64,000 bases of DNA from Sporobolomyces roseus (taxonomy: Eukaryota > Basidiomycota > Microbotryomycetes > Sporidiobolales > Sporidiobolaceae), in the NCBI GenBank assembly GCA_016617785.1, contig JADILM010000008.1, positions 1,550,001 to 1,614,000 of the forward strand, in the 5' to 3' direction. Both the position numbers and the translations under genes were made by a program. Numbering within the stretch: position 1 is the first letter of the stretch; every line of letters begins with the position of its first letter. The notes beneath the pieces are model-generated. The model saw nothing but the letters and a program-made list of their open reading frames with translations. It was not told the DNA's origin and made no database searches. Positions 1 to 10,617 of this stretch are shown piece by piece.

Positions 1-1017
1 ACACTGTCAGGTTCCGGAGCAAGAGAAGCAACATGACGGATAAGCTGTCTGAAAGGACCTTTGAGTCGGTATCTGTAAGAGGTATGACTTAGATAATGGA
101 CTCTGCAAATGATAATAGCGAACCATTGAAATTAAATGTGTTACCTCCTGCCTGAGATCTTCTGGGTGAACAGTTCGAAATTTTGAATTACTACATGCAG
201 TACCAACCACACAGACAAATTCTATGATGGACTTTGCACCTGTTGTGGATGCAGGTCTGATACAGGATCTGCTTGATGGCATTGTCAGGTTGTGACATTT
301 GACCTCACGTGGTCTGCCAAACTTTGTTGTGTCGTTGTGCACACTTGGCGGGCGAAGACAAGTACAAATTCGGTCCAAACTGCCTGCTGGAATCAATGTT
401 CTAAGCTATTCCGCAGATCAGGGCGCAGACATTGAATCCGCTACAGCAACTGCTACAGGTCCTCTGGGTCACGCTTGTGGAAGGTCGATCTCTCGACCAA
501 CACTAATTCAATCAATAGAAGAGGTACAAAGCGTATTGCAAACTGAGTTGTCTCGTATAAGTGTGTGTAGAGAGACAACCCAGGTTGAGTGAAAAGTGAA
601 AGTGATTCAACCAACTTTTCCCACGCGCGCTTCACTTCAGCTTCGTCCATCTCAATCCTTCGATTCGTCACTGAGGAAGGCTATAGCCTTACAGCTTGAT
701 TGGATTTGATCAAATTTGCCTAATTCACATGTTGTGGAAGAGTTGAGGAAATGGACTCCAACCCTTTTTCGATTCCATACTTAACTTTGCCCGCCATGGT
801 GATAGAGCACACCACAGATCAATCTTCTCGTTGCTTGAATCTTCCTCCATTCTGTGTGCGCTCATGTCAGTCAGCATACTAGCCAAGACCAGGACGGAAG
901 GGTATGCCGGGGGGTTTTTGCACGAGGCAGAACAAGGAAAAGGAAAAGGAAGAAAGCAGAAGCGGCAGGAAGAAAAGAAGAAACAAAAAAAAAAAAAAGC
1001 GACGAGAAAGAAAAAGT
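1..1017. other. No supportable gene
   Basis: I see no recognisable protein here. Short open frames exist on both strands, such as minus 671-453 starting MTNRRIEMDEAEVKR, but none resembles a known family or extends through convincing splice sites. An A-rich tract near 985-1000 lies just past the 3' end of the minus-strand tRNA-Arg and reads as a T run on that strand. Confidence 0.5.
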
Positions 1018-1125
1018 TGACCACGATGGGGTTCGAACCCACAATTTCCTGATGACAAGATGATTCTCGAGTGGTTTCGAGAGTCTGAGTCGTAGTCAGA
1101 CGCCTTGCCATTGGGCCACGCGGCC
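1018..1125 (-). tRNA. tRNA-Arg(ACG) with 36-nt intron
   Basis: Read on the minus strand it folds as a cloverleaf. The acceptor GGCCGCG pairs with CGTGGTC, and the T arm is GTGGG-TTCGAAC-CCCAT. The anticodon loop is CTACGA followed by A38, giving anticodon ACG. An intron of about 36 nt (1054-1089) sits at the canonical position after base 37. Base 1018 supplies the discriminator A. A T5 run follows at once on the minus strand, with a longer T run further on, both suitable Pol III terminators. It shares most of its acceptor and T arm with the tRNA-Arg(TCG) at 2845. Confidence 0.93.
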
Positions 1126-2844
1126 GATTCTCGCTGACCTCCAGGCAAATCTTAACGTATCTATACAAAGAAAATTCGCAGGCTTCCATCCTTCGATATG
1201 CATTGCCAAAAACCAAGCTATTCTGGAAGAACCCAAGCCCAGTCTTCAAAGTCCTTATCGGGTATGACCTCCTACTGCACCTGTGACTCCCTTGAAAGCG
1301 AGTTGCGGTGAAGAACAGTCTTTCGCAAGATTCAAGTGATAAAGATCTCCCAGCTTGTTTCAGGCTATCCTTCGCCTTCGATTATCGTGCTCTGCTCAGT
1401 ACAGACACTCCTGCCTTGTCCAAATCACACGCTGTGATTCCCCGTTGTCTCATACCGAATCCAAAGTGCAACAAAAAATGATCCCAGCTTTCACTGTGTT
1501 CTCTTCTGTAACACAGAGCGTGAGATCAAGAGCGTTGCCTGCACCCAGATGCTCAAGAGCTGCCTAAAACCCATCAAAAGACCAAGAGGAGGTCCCCTTC
1601 TTCAGCTTCCTATTCCCGTTTCCTTTCGTTCGCGCCTTGCGCGCGTTCTGGAGAGGCAATACTGTAATCGCTTATGCTTTCTTGATGTCTGAAAGACCAT
1701 GACTAGACTGCTGCTGCAAAAGTCTCTGTTGAAAGGCAAATTAGGCAGACTCTCTGACCTCTGCCTGTTGAGTCAACAAATTCTATTCCCATATCTTCTC
1801 TGCTCTCATCCTGCTCTTCTCCTTCCTCCTCTTCCCCAGTAGCTCTACTGTCAGGTCTTTCAGTCGAGTCGAGCCACTTTATACCATCAAGCAAGCACTC
1901 TCACTCACATAGCTCTGTACCCGAGTAAACCTTACTCTTCTTTCCTTGTCCTTTACGGTCACGCGCTTTGACCTCTGTCTCTCGCTGTATACATCTCTTG
2001 AGTATCCCAAAATCATCTCTTCTGCCCCTCTACACTGTCGCACCTTGGCTCATAGCTCGCTTCGCTCCTCGCAACTGCTTCACTGGCTTCCAAGAAATTC
2101 CGGTCTTCTCGATATTCTTCAAGGCAAGCCAAGGAGCCGCGCCCAACTCTACTTGCTGGGAGCAAATGGCGACCAGTAATCTGATCGGGTTTCAAGCTCA
2201 TTTCAATTCTTCCCTCCCCACCTTTCCCGAGGTTCTCACCTCTTCATTCAGCTTGTTCCACTTGTCTCTTTAACTACATTGGGCTACCTTCTATCCCAGG
2301 TACTGCCAGAATATGCCGGCTGTCCTATGTGTAGCGAATTGTCTATCTATTGGGTAGCTTTACATTTTGGCCCGGTGCAGTTTAGTTTCTCTTCTGATCC
2401 CAGTAGTTGTCCTTTGTCCCTTTTCGAGTTAGTATTGACATCCGCAGGGGTGTTTCCGCTGTTAGTCGTGCTCGAGAGGAGGAAACCGAAGTTTATGCGA
2501 GCAAAACTGTACTCTGGGTACTTTTTGATTTTGAGAGAGATGTAACGGGCCACGACGTGTTCCACACGCTGTAGCTTGTTATAAATATGGCACAGCAAGC
2601 CCGGCAATACCTTGTACACGCAAGAGTTAGTGGGATCAGGTGTGTTTGGAAATGTCTGTAGCCGATTCTGTTTCCTACTCAATCAATGATTACTCTGAAT
2701 GATATCTACTAGTGCGGGAGCGTGTAGTGTCGGGTGATAATATTCAGGGGGAACCACGAGGGCCGCGAAGCACTCAACGAGCTTGTTCAGTATTTTTGTC
2801 CTTTATATATAACAAACTTGGTCTGCTTTCATATCAAGTAACTC
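1126..2844. other. Intergenic stretch between two tRNA-Arg genes
   Basis: About 1.7 kb holding only short frames, none with a recognisable domain or a convincing chain of splice sites. Part of it (about 1,770-2,280) is pyrimidine-rich on the plus strand. I see no repeat copy of it elsewhere in the window and no element ends. Confidence 0.5.
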
Positions 2845-2939
2845 GGCCGCCTGGCCAAGTGGTACGGCGCTAGACTTCGATTAAGCATTCACTTGCAACT
2901 GGGATCTAGAGATCGTGGGTTCGACCCCCACGGTGGTCA
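2845..2939 (+). tRNA. tRNA-Arg(TCG) with 23-nt intron
   Basis: The acceptor GGCCGCC pairs with GGTGGTC. The anticodon stem CTAGA/TCTAG encloses the loop CTTCGA plus A38, giving anticodon TCG. The T arm is GTGGG-TTCGACC-CCCAC and 2939 is the discriminator A. An intron of about 23 nt (2881-2903) lies after base 37. A short T4 run follows about 10 nt downstream, a weak terminator. The overall likeness to the ACG tRNA at 1018 suggests an isoacceptor pair with introns of different length. Confidence 0.93.
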
Positions 2940-3443
2940 AAACATTATCTTTTGCGCTTCGTATGCGCCAAGTTCAGCTTTTTGCTCTGGCTTTCTTTCA
3001 TACGGACTGAGACGCTACACATAGTCGCCTTTGTCCACGTTCTCCACCTCGAGTCATCTACACCCGCAGCGGACCTAGCGCGTTAGGAGTTCCCTCCCGC
3101 CCTCCCAAAACTCAGATTCGTTGTTTGTGGTGTTTGAGTCGTCCGCTCTACCCTCGCTGGAAGGCTAGAATCGACGTCGTATATTCACCACTGTTATGTA
3201 CCATCAATCAGTGGTCAAAAAGACACAGAAAGCGAGTGGGACGCCGGAAGGTAGAGTGAGATAAAGTTAGCGCTGGTTTTCTTCGCTATCTCAGATAGGT
3301 ACCTATAGAGGATATACTTGAGCTCGCTGCCACGAGCATACACATATCCAGCGTCGCTACGGACCTCGTGAGGCCCTGCGGTCGTCGGTAATGAAGGCGA
3401 TGGCAAAAAGTGGACTAAACTCCTCGTCGACGACGGCAAAAGA
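2940..3443. other. Intergenic stretch, no gene seen
   Basis: It lies between tRNA-Arg(TCG) and tRNA-Gly(GCC). The only long frame (minus 3484-3215) runs through the tRNA-Gly and has no family likeness. I see nothing else that can be supported. Confidence 0.5.
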
Positions 3444-3514
3444 TGCACTCGCCGGGAATTGAACCCGGGGCCAGGCAATGGCAATGCCCGATTTTGCCAC
3501 TAAACCACAAGTGC
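3444..3514 (-). tRNA. tRNA-Gly(GCC)
   Basis: Minus-strand cloverleaf without intron. The acceptor GCACTTG pairs with CGAGTGC and the discriminator is A (3444). The anticodon stem GGGCA/TGCCT holds the loop TTGCCAT, giving anticodon GCC. The T arm is CCGGG-TTCAATT-CCCGG. A TTTT stretch lies a few bases beyond the 3' end. Confidence 0.94.
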
Positions 3515-3932
3515 TTCTGCGTCGAAAGCAAATGAAGAAGATATAAACCGCAACGTCTATAACCGTTCCGACTCAACAATCGATTTCTGCTCTCCTTCGC
3601 GTCTGAACAAAGCTCCTAATTCCACCTGCTACCAACGCAACCTTTACTCAAGTGGCACACCGACATGCAGCGTTGTTTGTTGTCGCCTCGCTCATTCTCG
3701 CGTTTTCTGACTTTTTTTTTACTTTTCTTTCCCATTGCTGTCTTTCTCGTTCCTCTCACACATTCACTACGGCCACCACCACCACCACCACCGCCTTCTC
3801 CAGGTCCCTTCTGCCGGCATGAGTACGGCGGATGGGTCTCCTGCTGGTTCCTCTCCTCCAACTCAAACTTCTCTCATCAAAGTTCTCCCAACTCGACAAC
3901 AAAGTATTTTTGGATTGACAAAATACACCAAA
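3515..3932. other. Intergenic stretch with a CCA/CCG microsatellite
   Basis: It holds a proline-codon-like simple repeat (CCA/CCG triplets around 3770-3795) and T-rich tracts. A plus-strand frame from ATG 3665 encodes a hydrophobic start and a proline run, then continues antisense through the end of the BDP1 coding region. I do not regard it as a gene. Confidence 0.5.
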
Positions 3933-6563
3933 CTAATCAGACATCTCTGCTGCTTCGATCGCAGCCTGTCTTTCCTCTTCCTCTACTTCTGCTTGTAAGC
4001 GAGCGGCCTCAGCTTCTTCCTCTGCTCGACGTATGTTCTCTTCGTTGAATAGCTCGGCTCCTGCTTCATCAATCGGTCCCTTCTTCTTCTTCCCTTTACC
4101 CTTCTTGTCGACGAGATTGCCTTGTCCAGCGTCGTTTCCGCGTCGTTGACCGTTGTTACCAAGGTTGACGTTCTCAGATTCAAGTTTCGCTCTTCGTTCG
4201 TTAATCTCGTCCATCGGGTCAGCTGGCATCGGGCCAGAGAGATCTTGTCCAGACAGCTTCGAGTACGAATCGAGATCTGCGATCGTGTGACGAGCGAAAA
4301 TCAGCTCGGGGCGTCACGATTCGGGATAGATGCGACACGCACCGATCTTTTTCCTTTGCATGAGGGCTGCCGTTATCTTCTTCGAGTTGATCTTGTCTTC
4401 TTTCGTCCACTTGAGCTTGATTTCGCGACGATTGCGTCCCGGGAACAGAGCGGAAATCAATTCGAAATCGGTACCGAATTGCGATAGAGCCTGTCGACAA
4501 TACATGAATTCACTGAGCACGAGAGCGTGCAGGGTATTGTCCAAGGGAGTACGAACATCGTAGAATCTTTCAGTCTCATCTAGACTCCACTTCTTCGCTT
4601 TTCCAGGTTTTTTGCTGAATGAGCGACTATTGACGAAGCGATCTTGAGCAGACTCCTCCACGATTTCTCGAGGTCCTGTATCCGTTGGCTGTACATGATC
4701 AAGTGCATCAGTGTCTACAGGTAAATGTCGCAGAGCAGTCTGAGAAAAGGACGTACTTTGGATCGATCGATTTGTAATGATTCCTCATCAATCACGAGTT
4801 GACCATTGACGATACGCATCTGAGGAGCATAGGTAGTCTCGACGAGATCGCCGTAATCATCTTCTCCATCGTCCGTTTCGTCCATTTTCTCTTCATCTTC
4901 AACGGTTTGCTTCCTTGATGAACCGGCGATCGCGTCGGTCATAGTCGAGTCACCGTGTTCACTTCCAGCTGATTGATCGCCTCCATCGTCTTGATCCATA
5001 CCACGGATTCCTCCAATCAAAGCCATAGCTTTCGCAGCGTCCAACACTTGCGGCGAAGTCTCCCTCGAACCGAGCCCATCCGCCATTGCTCTACCTTTCC
5101 CTTTGTCCCTAGTGGTTCCAGGTAATGCTTCTCCTCGCGCTCCATTCCCATCGACAGGATCATCTTCCGAACCAGAATCCAACCCTTGTCCTTTCCTCTT
5201 CTGCCTTGCCTTCATCTTTTGACGTTTGAGTTTGAGTGCGGTCTTGCGGTCGACTTTCTGTTTCTCGAAGAATAACGTTCGCTCCGAAGGACGACCCAAG
5301 TCGAATTTGAGGTTGGGATCAGCGAGTTGCGACATTGTGGTTTGAGACGGGTCGACAATCGGGAGGGGTTGATCGACGTCCTTCTTTGAGCGTTTCTTGC
5401 GACCTTTCCTAGGTTCACCGTCACTTCCAGCCTCCACTTCCCCTTCTCCATCTTCGCTCCCATTCCCGTCGCTTTCGGCGTCACCGAACAGCATCTCATC
5501 TACCTTGCCTCGCTTAGGCGGCGCTCGTACCCTCCTCTTCTTAGGTTTGATCTTGTCGTACTCGTCTTCTGACGAGGACTGTCCGTCGTCTCCATTCTCT
5601 CCTCCAGTTCCTCCTGCCCCTTCGTCCTCCCCAGCACTTTTCTTCGGTGCAGCTCGTTTCCTAGGTTGCGATGTTGTACGGGTCGTTCTCGCGTTTGGAG
5701 AGGGTGGCGCATCTTGAGCTTCTCCGTCACTGGCGGACTCCTCGCGAAATTCTCCATCGGCAATCTCTGCTTCTTTCCCCTTCTTCCCAACTTTCCTCGC
5801 CTTCGTCGCTCGCTTCCTCGACCCTGTACGACCCTCATCCTGAGAAGTTCCTCCGCCCGGCCCAACGTCGATATCCTCCTGAGGAGTATCCTCTACCGAA
5901 TTCTTCTCTTTCTCTTTCCCTTTCCCATTGACATTCCCCTTTCCCTTTCCCTTCCCTTTCGTGCCTGATGTAGGTTTCGCGACTGTGATAGCCGGAGTAT
6001 CGAGAGAATCGATTCTGCTGGAAGAGGCGGGTTTGGAAAGTGCGGAATCGCGAGTTTGTCGAGGGGGTTGGGAGCTGCCGACTTGAGGCGAAGAAGGAAG
6101 CTGACTGAGTTGGGGAGGTTGAGATGAAGGTCCTACTGAGGTGCCTTGAGTTGCTGAAGGGTCCCTTGGAGTGAAAGCGAAAGATGAGAAAGGTTGAGAA
6201 GATTCGGCGGAAGAGGAAGGTTGTGAGAAGCGGAGGGATGGATCGCTCGGTCCGAAGAGAGAGCCTGGGGATGAGTTACTAGCTGGAGTAGGAAGGGCTT
6301 TGGACGTAGTAGGGCGAGGAGGAGAGAGATTCTTGTTTGGAATCGATTCCTCTGAGTCGAGGGGAGGGAGGGGAGTGACAGTTTGACGAGGGGTGACAGA
6401 CTTGGACTGTTCTTTGTTATTATTCGTACTAGGTGGTGCTGCATTCTTTCGCTTTGGTATGAATTTGGGACCAGATTTGTCTGTGATTGTTTGTTTAGTT
6501 TGTGTAAAGAGATAGAAGGAGAGTAAAGAATCGTTACTCACTAATTCGCCCTGCGGTTGACAT
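3933..6563 (-). CDS. BDP1: TFIIIB subunit Bdp1 (B double-prime)
   Basis: Bdp1 is the SANT-domain subunit of TFIIIB, which places RNA polymerase III on tRNA and 5S genes. Five exons are inferred: 6563-6542, 6480-4757, 4688-4557, 4490-4343 and 4276-3933, giving about 789 residues. The N-terminus reads MSTAGRINKSGPKFIPKRK, and the SGPKF.PK motif is typical of the family. A long Ser/Pro- then acidic/basic-rich, low-complexity region follows. The extended SANT domain near residue 600 contains KKWSLDETERFYD, then ALSQFGTDFELISALFPGR, then RREIKLKW. The intron at 4491-4556 is 66 nt with no stop codon, so retention would insert 22 residues inside the SANT domain. The C-terminus is a charged helix. 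It is head to head with the lipase gene over 180 bp. Confidence 0.9.
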
Positions 6564-6743
6564 ACTTGATCGTGTTCTATGGCTTCTTTAAAAGTAAAAG
6601 TGAGGAGTCGAGAAGAGAAATAGAAGTAGTTTCCGTTCCGAATCTCATCTCCCTATCTTTGATCATCCAACCATCACTTCCCCGACAGCGAAAGTCTTTC
6701 AAACCTGGCTAAACACGCTCGGTACTATCGCATCGGGTCGCGT
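6564..6743. promoter_or_regulatory. Shared promoter region BDP1 / lipase
   Basis: A 180-bp gap separates two divergent start codons, so both promoters and 5' leaders must fit here. No specific factor site is claimed. Confidence 0.45.
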
Positions 6744-9362
6744 ATGCCAACTCAAACACGTCCGATCCTTCCCCCTCTTCCTTCTTCAACTTCGACGTCA
6801 GAGACCTCTCCCTCCCAATCCCCTCCTCGTCCTCCCTCTTTTCGCGTGGCGGAGACACTTCAGAAACCACCACGAGCACAGTTATCGACCTCATCAAATC
6901 CGGTCGCTCCTCCCACTCCTTTCGCAACTTCTGTTCATCGAACCTCGGAAAGGTCTCTCCCCTCTCTCAGTACCAGTAACGACAATGCGAACTTCGTAGA
7001 GCTCTTCCGACCAGATGGGACATCGTATTCTCCACCGAGACCAGCAACGACATCGACTGAAAGAAGTGGAAAAGTAGAGAAAGGTCAACCTTTACGGGGT
7101 ACAGACCGGAGGGCTAGTGTAGGAAGTCTCAAGAGTTTGGTGGATCGAGAAATCGGAGTGCGGCCGAGAGGGAATGGAGGGGAACAAGCGCAGAGGAGAG
7201 GGAGTACGTCGAGTTCTGAGCGAAGGAGTTCGAATCAAGATTTACCGCCAATTCCAGACGCCGAAGAACGAAATGGGAGGTCGAGAGGGGCGTCTCTGTC
7301 GCAACTGAGCTGGGGAACTTGGTGGCCGTTTCAAGTAGTCGCACCGGAACAGGCAGACGCAAACGGTTCAACATCAGGAGCACCCACGGAACCCCGGAAA
7401 GATTCCCACGACAACACAAGGGGGTTATTATCACTGTTTGCTGGCAAGCAAGCTGTCGACACTGCTCACCGTGAACAAGCTACTCTCGCGAGTCAAGATC
7501 AAGCCGAAGCGAACCTCCTCGAGGCCGATCTCGAAGCTCTTCGGCGACTGAGTCTTTCCACGAACGCATCCGACCACGAACCAGTCTCGAGGGAGGCAGA
7601 CGAATCCCCTTACAGGCCGATGCGGAACGACAAGTCTCTGCCGCCGACCCCTTCGAGAGAAGAGAGCCAACCTGTCTCCTCCAGCCCTACCTCATTCCTT
7701 CCATCGTTCTTCTCGTTGTCTACCGATTCCAACCCGAAGAAGTCGAACGGACCTGGCGAATCCACCTCGTCGAATCGAGCGCGACCGAGTCCCTCTGCTT
7801 CCCTCCTTTCCTCTTTCACGCTTGCGAACCCTTTTTCCTCGAATGCCTCGTCCTCGGACAAAGCATCCTTGTTCTCTCCCGCTTCCCCTCCACTCTCAGC
7901 TGGCTCCCGACCCAATCTAGCTCGACATTACACTACTTCTCGACACCCGAAAAACGAAGAAGGTCCGACAGCGAAGAAAGGAGAAGTCGAAGATATGGTT
8001 GACGATGCGGATAAGGCGGCAGTGGAGGAGGAGGTTGAAGAGAATGCAGAAATGTTCTCAATATTGAAGGAGCGGTATCGAGCTCCGAAACTGCCTATCG
8101 TGTTCTGTCACGGTCTCTTCGGTGAGTCACATCTCCCTCTCCGGTCACCTTGCGCGGATTCTGGAAGGAGAACCGTGATTCTCGCTCATTGCTAATGGAA
8201 AATTGGGAGCGTGTTACAGGGTTTGATCATTTGGGTCCTGCTTCGATCAAGCCACTTCAGTTCAGCTACTGGGTTGGAGTAGCAGAAGCTCTAGAGGCGA
8301 TGGGCGTTGAGGTTCTGATCGGGAGGGTTCCAGCATCGGCTTCCATCGAGGAACGCGCGAAAGTGCTTTGCGAGATGATCGGCGAGCGATTCCCGGGAAG
8401 GGAGGTTAACCTCATCGGTCACTCTATGGTAAGCTCTTGCTTGCTCAACCGAGACCATTGTCAGCTGTTCTCAGATCTGACCCATCAGAATCTTCTTTCC
8501 TCAGGGAGGGTTAGACGCTCGTTTTCTGATCTCGCGACTCAAACCGACCAATTTCAAAGTCCGTTCGCTCACAACGATCTCGACTCCTCACCGTGGTTCT
8601 TCTTTCGCCGATTTCCTGCTGGAAGATGTCGTTGGCAAGTCTCGAGTGCCAACGATGCTCAGCGTATTGTCTGCTCTAGGGATTCCGGGAGGAGGTGCTG
8701 CATTCGACGATCTCACTACGTGAGCCATGAAGTACTATATATTCTTGATAGTTATCGACGCTGACTCGGTTCACTTTCCACAGAACGAAAATGGCTCGAT
8801 TCAATGAGGAAACGCCGGATGACCGTTCGGTTCGATACTTCTCCTACGGAGCAGAGTTCAACCCGAGTTGGAGTAACGTGTTCAAGGTACCTTGGGGAGT
8901 GGTGTATGAACGAGAAGGTAACTTCTTCCTCATTGCGTGTTCGGGGGCCTCGTTTTCCCAGCATTTTAGAAAGCTGACTCACCTGGATCGTTGATCAACC
9001 CCGGTATACAGGGACTAACGATGGTCTGGTCAGCGTCGACTCGGCGAAATGGGGCGAATATCAAGCGACTCTTCACAATGTCAACCATCTGTTCGTCTCT
9101 TCGCTCGCTCCTTTGCTCGAATCCTTCGCTCATCTTGACGTTACCACGCTAGTGATCTGATCGGAATGGTCGGCAAAGTCCGGTATGGTTGGGCTGAATG
9201 GTTAGGCAAACCTATCAAGTTTAAGCCAATCTCATTCTTTTGCGCTGTCAGTATTTGCCGATCCTTCCTCTCCCTTCTGTTCAAGCAGCGGCTCGTTGAC
9301 TGACGACTCTCTTTGTATCTTCGGTGTAGCTCGCGGAGAAACTGGCAGACGAGGGATACTGA
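6744..9362 (+). CDS. Alpha/beta-hydrolase, triacylglycerol lipase-like
   Basis: Seven exons: 6744-8121, 8220-8428, 8505-8719, 8784-8917, 9012-9090, 9153-9246 and 9330-9362. The first ~430 residues are Ser/Pro-rich and look disordered. The hydrolase core starts at PIVFCHGLFGFDHLGP, the oxyanion-hole strand. The nucleophile elbow GHSMGGLDAR is split by the second intron. TISTPHRGSSFADFL follows. Likely acid and base of the triad are the Asp in GTNDGLVS and the His in NVNHLDLIG. No signal peptide is evident at the chosen ATG, so an intracellular lipase or esterase (for example lipid-droplet linked) is more likely than a secreted one; this is inference. The terminal exon is very short and ends LAEKLADEGY. 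Confidence 0.85.
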
Positions 9363-10617
9363 AAACCGAATTCGCTTTTTCAGAGACTGAGTTGATCCTC
9401 AAAGGTCTGCAATGCTTGACCTCATGTTGTCATGTTATAATGTCGCATACCATGAAGCAATATTCTTGCGAAGTGCAAAGCCAGCGAATTGAGACTCTTT
9501 CCGCAACTTTCGCGACTAATAGGCAGATTACTTAAGTCGTCTTGAACTATTCGCAGTCTCCTGCTCGCCAATCTCGCTCGGGTGCTAGAAAATGTGAACA
9601 ATCTCATCAGCTCTCTGCCGCAAGACTCTGCTCGATTCCTCCCTCATCTCGCTAGACTCAAGGTTGAATTCTAAAATGACCATCGACGAACACGGCAGAG
9701 GGAGGGGATGAATGAAGACAATTGCACTGTAGCTAAGTAAGTCCTTCTGTCTGTACCGTGCTCTCTAGGTCCCCTTTCCTCCTTTCTCTCTCCTCCTCCT
9801 CTCTTCTTCCCCCACCCCCTCCTTACTCTCACTCTCTCCGCCCCCCTCCTCGTGGTAGTGATAAGCGAGATACCTACAGACGGTCCGGCAATACTATTTG
9901 TGGAGTATGGACAGGCTGGAGGAGATGGTCAGAGAATCGATGTTGGACGAATTGAGCGACTGTCTGTTTGTTGTTGTTGTGCAGTCACCGACGATCGACA
10001 AGAGTAGCAAGAGCAGGACTGAGATTGTTGGACATCGTGCTAACCTTGTTTTCGTTTCAATCGATACAGCCGAGTTCCCGATCTCTCCAAACAAAATTTT
10101 CGCACCAACGTCCTGCGAATGACACTGCATAAAAGGGCACCTCAAATCTGCCGGACACAACACTCCTGCGACTCGACATTGGTTCCCGAGCCTGAAACGA
10201 GGGAGAAACTTGATCGTTTCCTCGCGATTCTGATCTCGACTAGACGCTTTGCTCGACGGTGTCCGTTCGCTTTTCAACTGTTTCTCCGCAAGTCGGGATG
10301 ATTGGATCACCAGTTTTAACCCTGCGTGGTGTCAAGATCAGGCAAACGCGTCGTAGAGTTGTTTGTTGATCTATTCGCGACAGATTTTCAACTGGTCTCG
10401 AATCTACAACGAACTTCTCTGGTTCTTTCCCTCCACTCGATTCGCTCTTGCACTTGATCCCTACAGTCGTCAACCTCAAGCACAGCAAGACCGACTTCAG
10501 CTCGTTTCGACTACTCGCCCCTCTCCTCGTCGCTCCCTCTCCCTCTTTCCGAACAAATCCTCATTTCTCGATCGTTGAACCTCTCTCGACAACAACAACA
10601 ACAACGACACTTCGACG
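9363..10617. other. Long intergenic region with a CT-rich tract and one orphan exon-like frame
   Basis: No complete gene is recognised. A pyrimidine-rich tract (about 9,750-9,850) and a repeated CAACAACAA motif just before 10,618 look like promoter or leader sequence of the downstream secreted protein. At about 9,558-9,676 a plus-strand open frame preceded by a good acceptor (TATTCGCAG) encodes SLLLANLARVLENVNNLISS and continues to a stop. It looks like an amphipathic helix, but no upstream exon could be found. Confidence 0.45.

Noticed and set aside
1..720. Possible small minus-strand gene (MTNRRIEMDEAEVKR and MSQPDNAIKQILYQT frames)
   Set aside because: Neither could be chained through good splice sites to a stop at sensible length, and neither matches a known family.
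3665..4048. Plus-strand frame with hydrophobic N-terminus and proline run
   Set aside because: Most of it is antisense to the last BDP1 exon, and the proline run is a CCN microsatellite.
4689..4756. Apparent frameshift between Bdp1 exons 2 and 3
   Set aside because: The shift appears only if the acceptor at CTGTAG is used. The acceptor at GTACAG (68-nt intron) keeps frame.
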